Origin: Providencia huaxiensis
GTDB taxonomy: Bacteria; Pseudomonadota; Gammaproteobacteria; Enterobacterales; Enterobacteriaceae
DNA: 64,000 nt
Assembly: GCF_002843235.3 (NCBI RefSeq)
Contig: NZ_CP031123.2
Location: 3,410,001-3,474,000 of the forward strand
Direction of reading: 5' to 3'
The position numbers and the translations under genes were made by a program. Shown here piece after piece: positions 63,375 through 64,000 of this stretch. The notes below the pieces were generated by a model. That model saw nothing but the letters and a program-made list of their open reading frames with translations, had not been told where the DNA came from and made no database searches. Positions within the stretch are counted from its first letter, which is position 1. Each line of letters opens with the position of its first letter.

Positions 63375-64000
63375 TTATGCGTTATTAAGGTATTTATTTC
63401 TCAGATAACGAGCAACAGCATCATCACTATTCGAACCAATGACTTCCATGTGCGGTAACGCATCTTTTAGCAATTGATGAGCATTTTGCATGATGCAGCC
63501 TTTTCCAGCCATCGTCAGCATTTCTTTGTCATTCATGCCATCGCCAAAAGCAATACTATCACTCGGGGTATAGCCATGTAGTGCCGCAACTTGCTTCAGA
63601 GCCTCACCTTTAGAAACAGCACCAGCCATAACTTCTAAGCAGCTACGCAGTGAAAACGTGACATTCACTTTATCTTGCCAACGTGCTTGAATGCGCTGCT
63701 GTAAATCCACCAGCAAGTCATGGTCTTCACTAGTATAGTAAACCTTGCAGACCTCAGAAGTGACAAAGTCATGGCGCTCAAATAACTGATAGTTAAATAC
63801 CGATTCTTTAAAAAATTCTTTTTGTTCAGGGCTTTCACGGTTGATAAACCAATCATCACCATGGTAGTAGTTAGTGATAAGTTCAGGGTTATCAAATTCC
63901 ATCAAACACAACTCGTGAGCAATTTGAGGATCAACATTGTGCTCAAAAATTAAATCACCGCGAGTATTATGGATCCGGGCGCCGTTAGATGTGATCATAT
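63375..64000 (-). CDS. yigL: HAD-family sugar/pyridoxal phosphatase YigL (5' end beyond window)
   Basis: Cof-type HAD phosphatase; E. coli YigL dephosphorylates PLP and phosphosugars. The visible 207 residues cover the cap and C-terminal core: MITSNGARIH, LEVMAGAVSKGEAL and SIAFGDGMNDKEMLTMAGKGC (HAD motifs 3 and 4). The DxDGT motif lies upstream, outside the window; the Met at 63998 is internal (about residue 62 in E. coli), so the gene is partial. Confidence 0.9.
   Translation of the reverse strand, partial: MITSNGARIHNTRGDLIFEHNVDPQIAHELCLMEFDNPELITNYYHGDDWFINRESPEQKEFFKESVFNYQLFERHDFVTSEVCKVYYTSEDHDLLVDLQQRIQARWQDKVNVTFSLRSCLEVMAGAVSKGEALKQVAALHGYTPSDSIAFGDGMNDKEMLTMAGKGCIMQNAHQLLKDALPHMEVIGSNSDDAVARYLRNKYLNNA

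Overview
The window is chromosomal DNA of a gamma-proteobacterium of the order Enterobacterales. The AT-rich base composition, protein sequences close to but distinct from E. coli, and the presence of qseBC-ygiW, mqo and Mu-type regulators point to the Morganellaceae, most likely Providencia. This placement is an inference from recalled homologues, not from a search. Coding density is high. There are no insertion sequences, no CRISPR array and no obvious recent island; nearly everything is core genome.

Layout: (1) 1-8.1 kb carries folP (cut by the left edge), ftsH, rlmE, yhbY, greA, dacB, obgE, rpmA and rplU. (2) 8.4-11.1 kb carries ispB, two minus-strand paralogues of the phage Mu c-repressor type, an AT-rich 0.5 kb intergenic region, and the plus-strand Ner-like gene sfsB. 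(3) 11.2-17.4 kb carries mdh, argR, a DUF6122 gene, mpl, fbp, ppa and ytfP. (4) 17.4-26.5 kb carries tamB/tamA, msrA, paeA (ytfL), ytfK and ytfJ. (5) 26.6-32.2 kb is a block not found here in E. coli: qseC/qseB, ygiW, nudK and a cupin-mqo pair. (6) 32.2-35.4 kb carries cysQ, fklB, ytfB and cdh. (7) 35.5-53.1 kb holds minus-strand translation and RNA operons: rpsF-priB-rpsR-rplI, nsrR-rnr-rlmB, purA, and tsaE-amiB-mutL-miaA-hfq-hflX-hflK-hflC. An MscS-type channel gene is inserted between purA and nsrR. (8) 53.4-64 kb carries queG, a DnaA-box/IHF-site cluster, three tRNA-Gly(GCC) genes, orn, rsgA, psd-mscM, an orphan membrane protein, a Sel1-repeat protein and yigL (cut by the right edge).

The genes serve ribosome and tRNA biogenesis (rlmE, obgE, rlmB, rsgA, miaA, tsaE, queG, ribosomal proteins), RNA decay and regulation (rnr, orn, hfq), membrane protein quality control (ftsH with its modulators hflKC), envelope biogenesis (dacB, mpl, amiB, tamAB, psd, mscM), central metabolism (mdh, mqo, fbp, ppa) and stress or signal response (nsrR, qseBC, argR, greA, ytfK).

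Two places deserve most attention. The DNA between queG and the glycine tRNA genes has three same-orientation DnaA boxes and a perfect IHF-site match, at the position where E. coli carries datA, so it is a candidate datA replication-control locus. The region after ispB places two Mu c-repressor-like genes divergent from the Ner-like sfsB, which is the layout of the phage Mu lysogeny switch and suggests a domesticated c/ner module.
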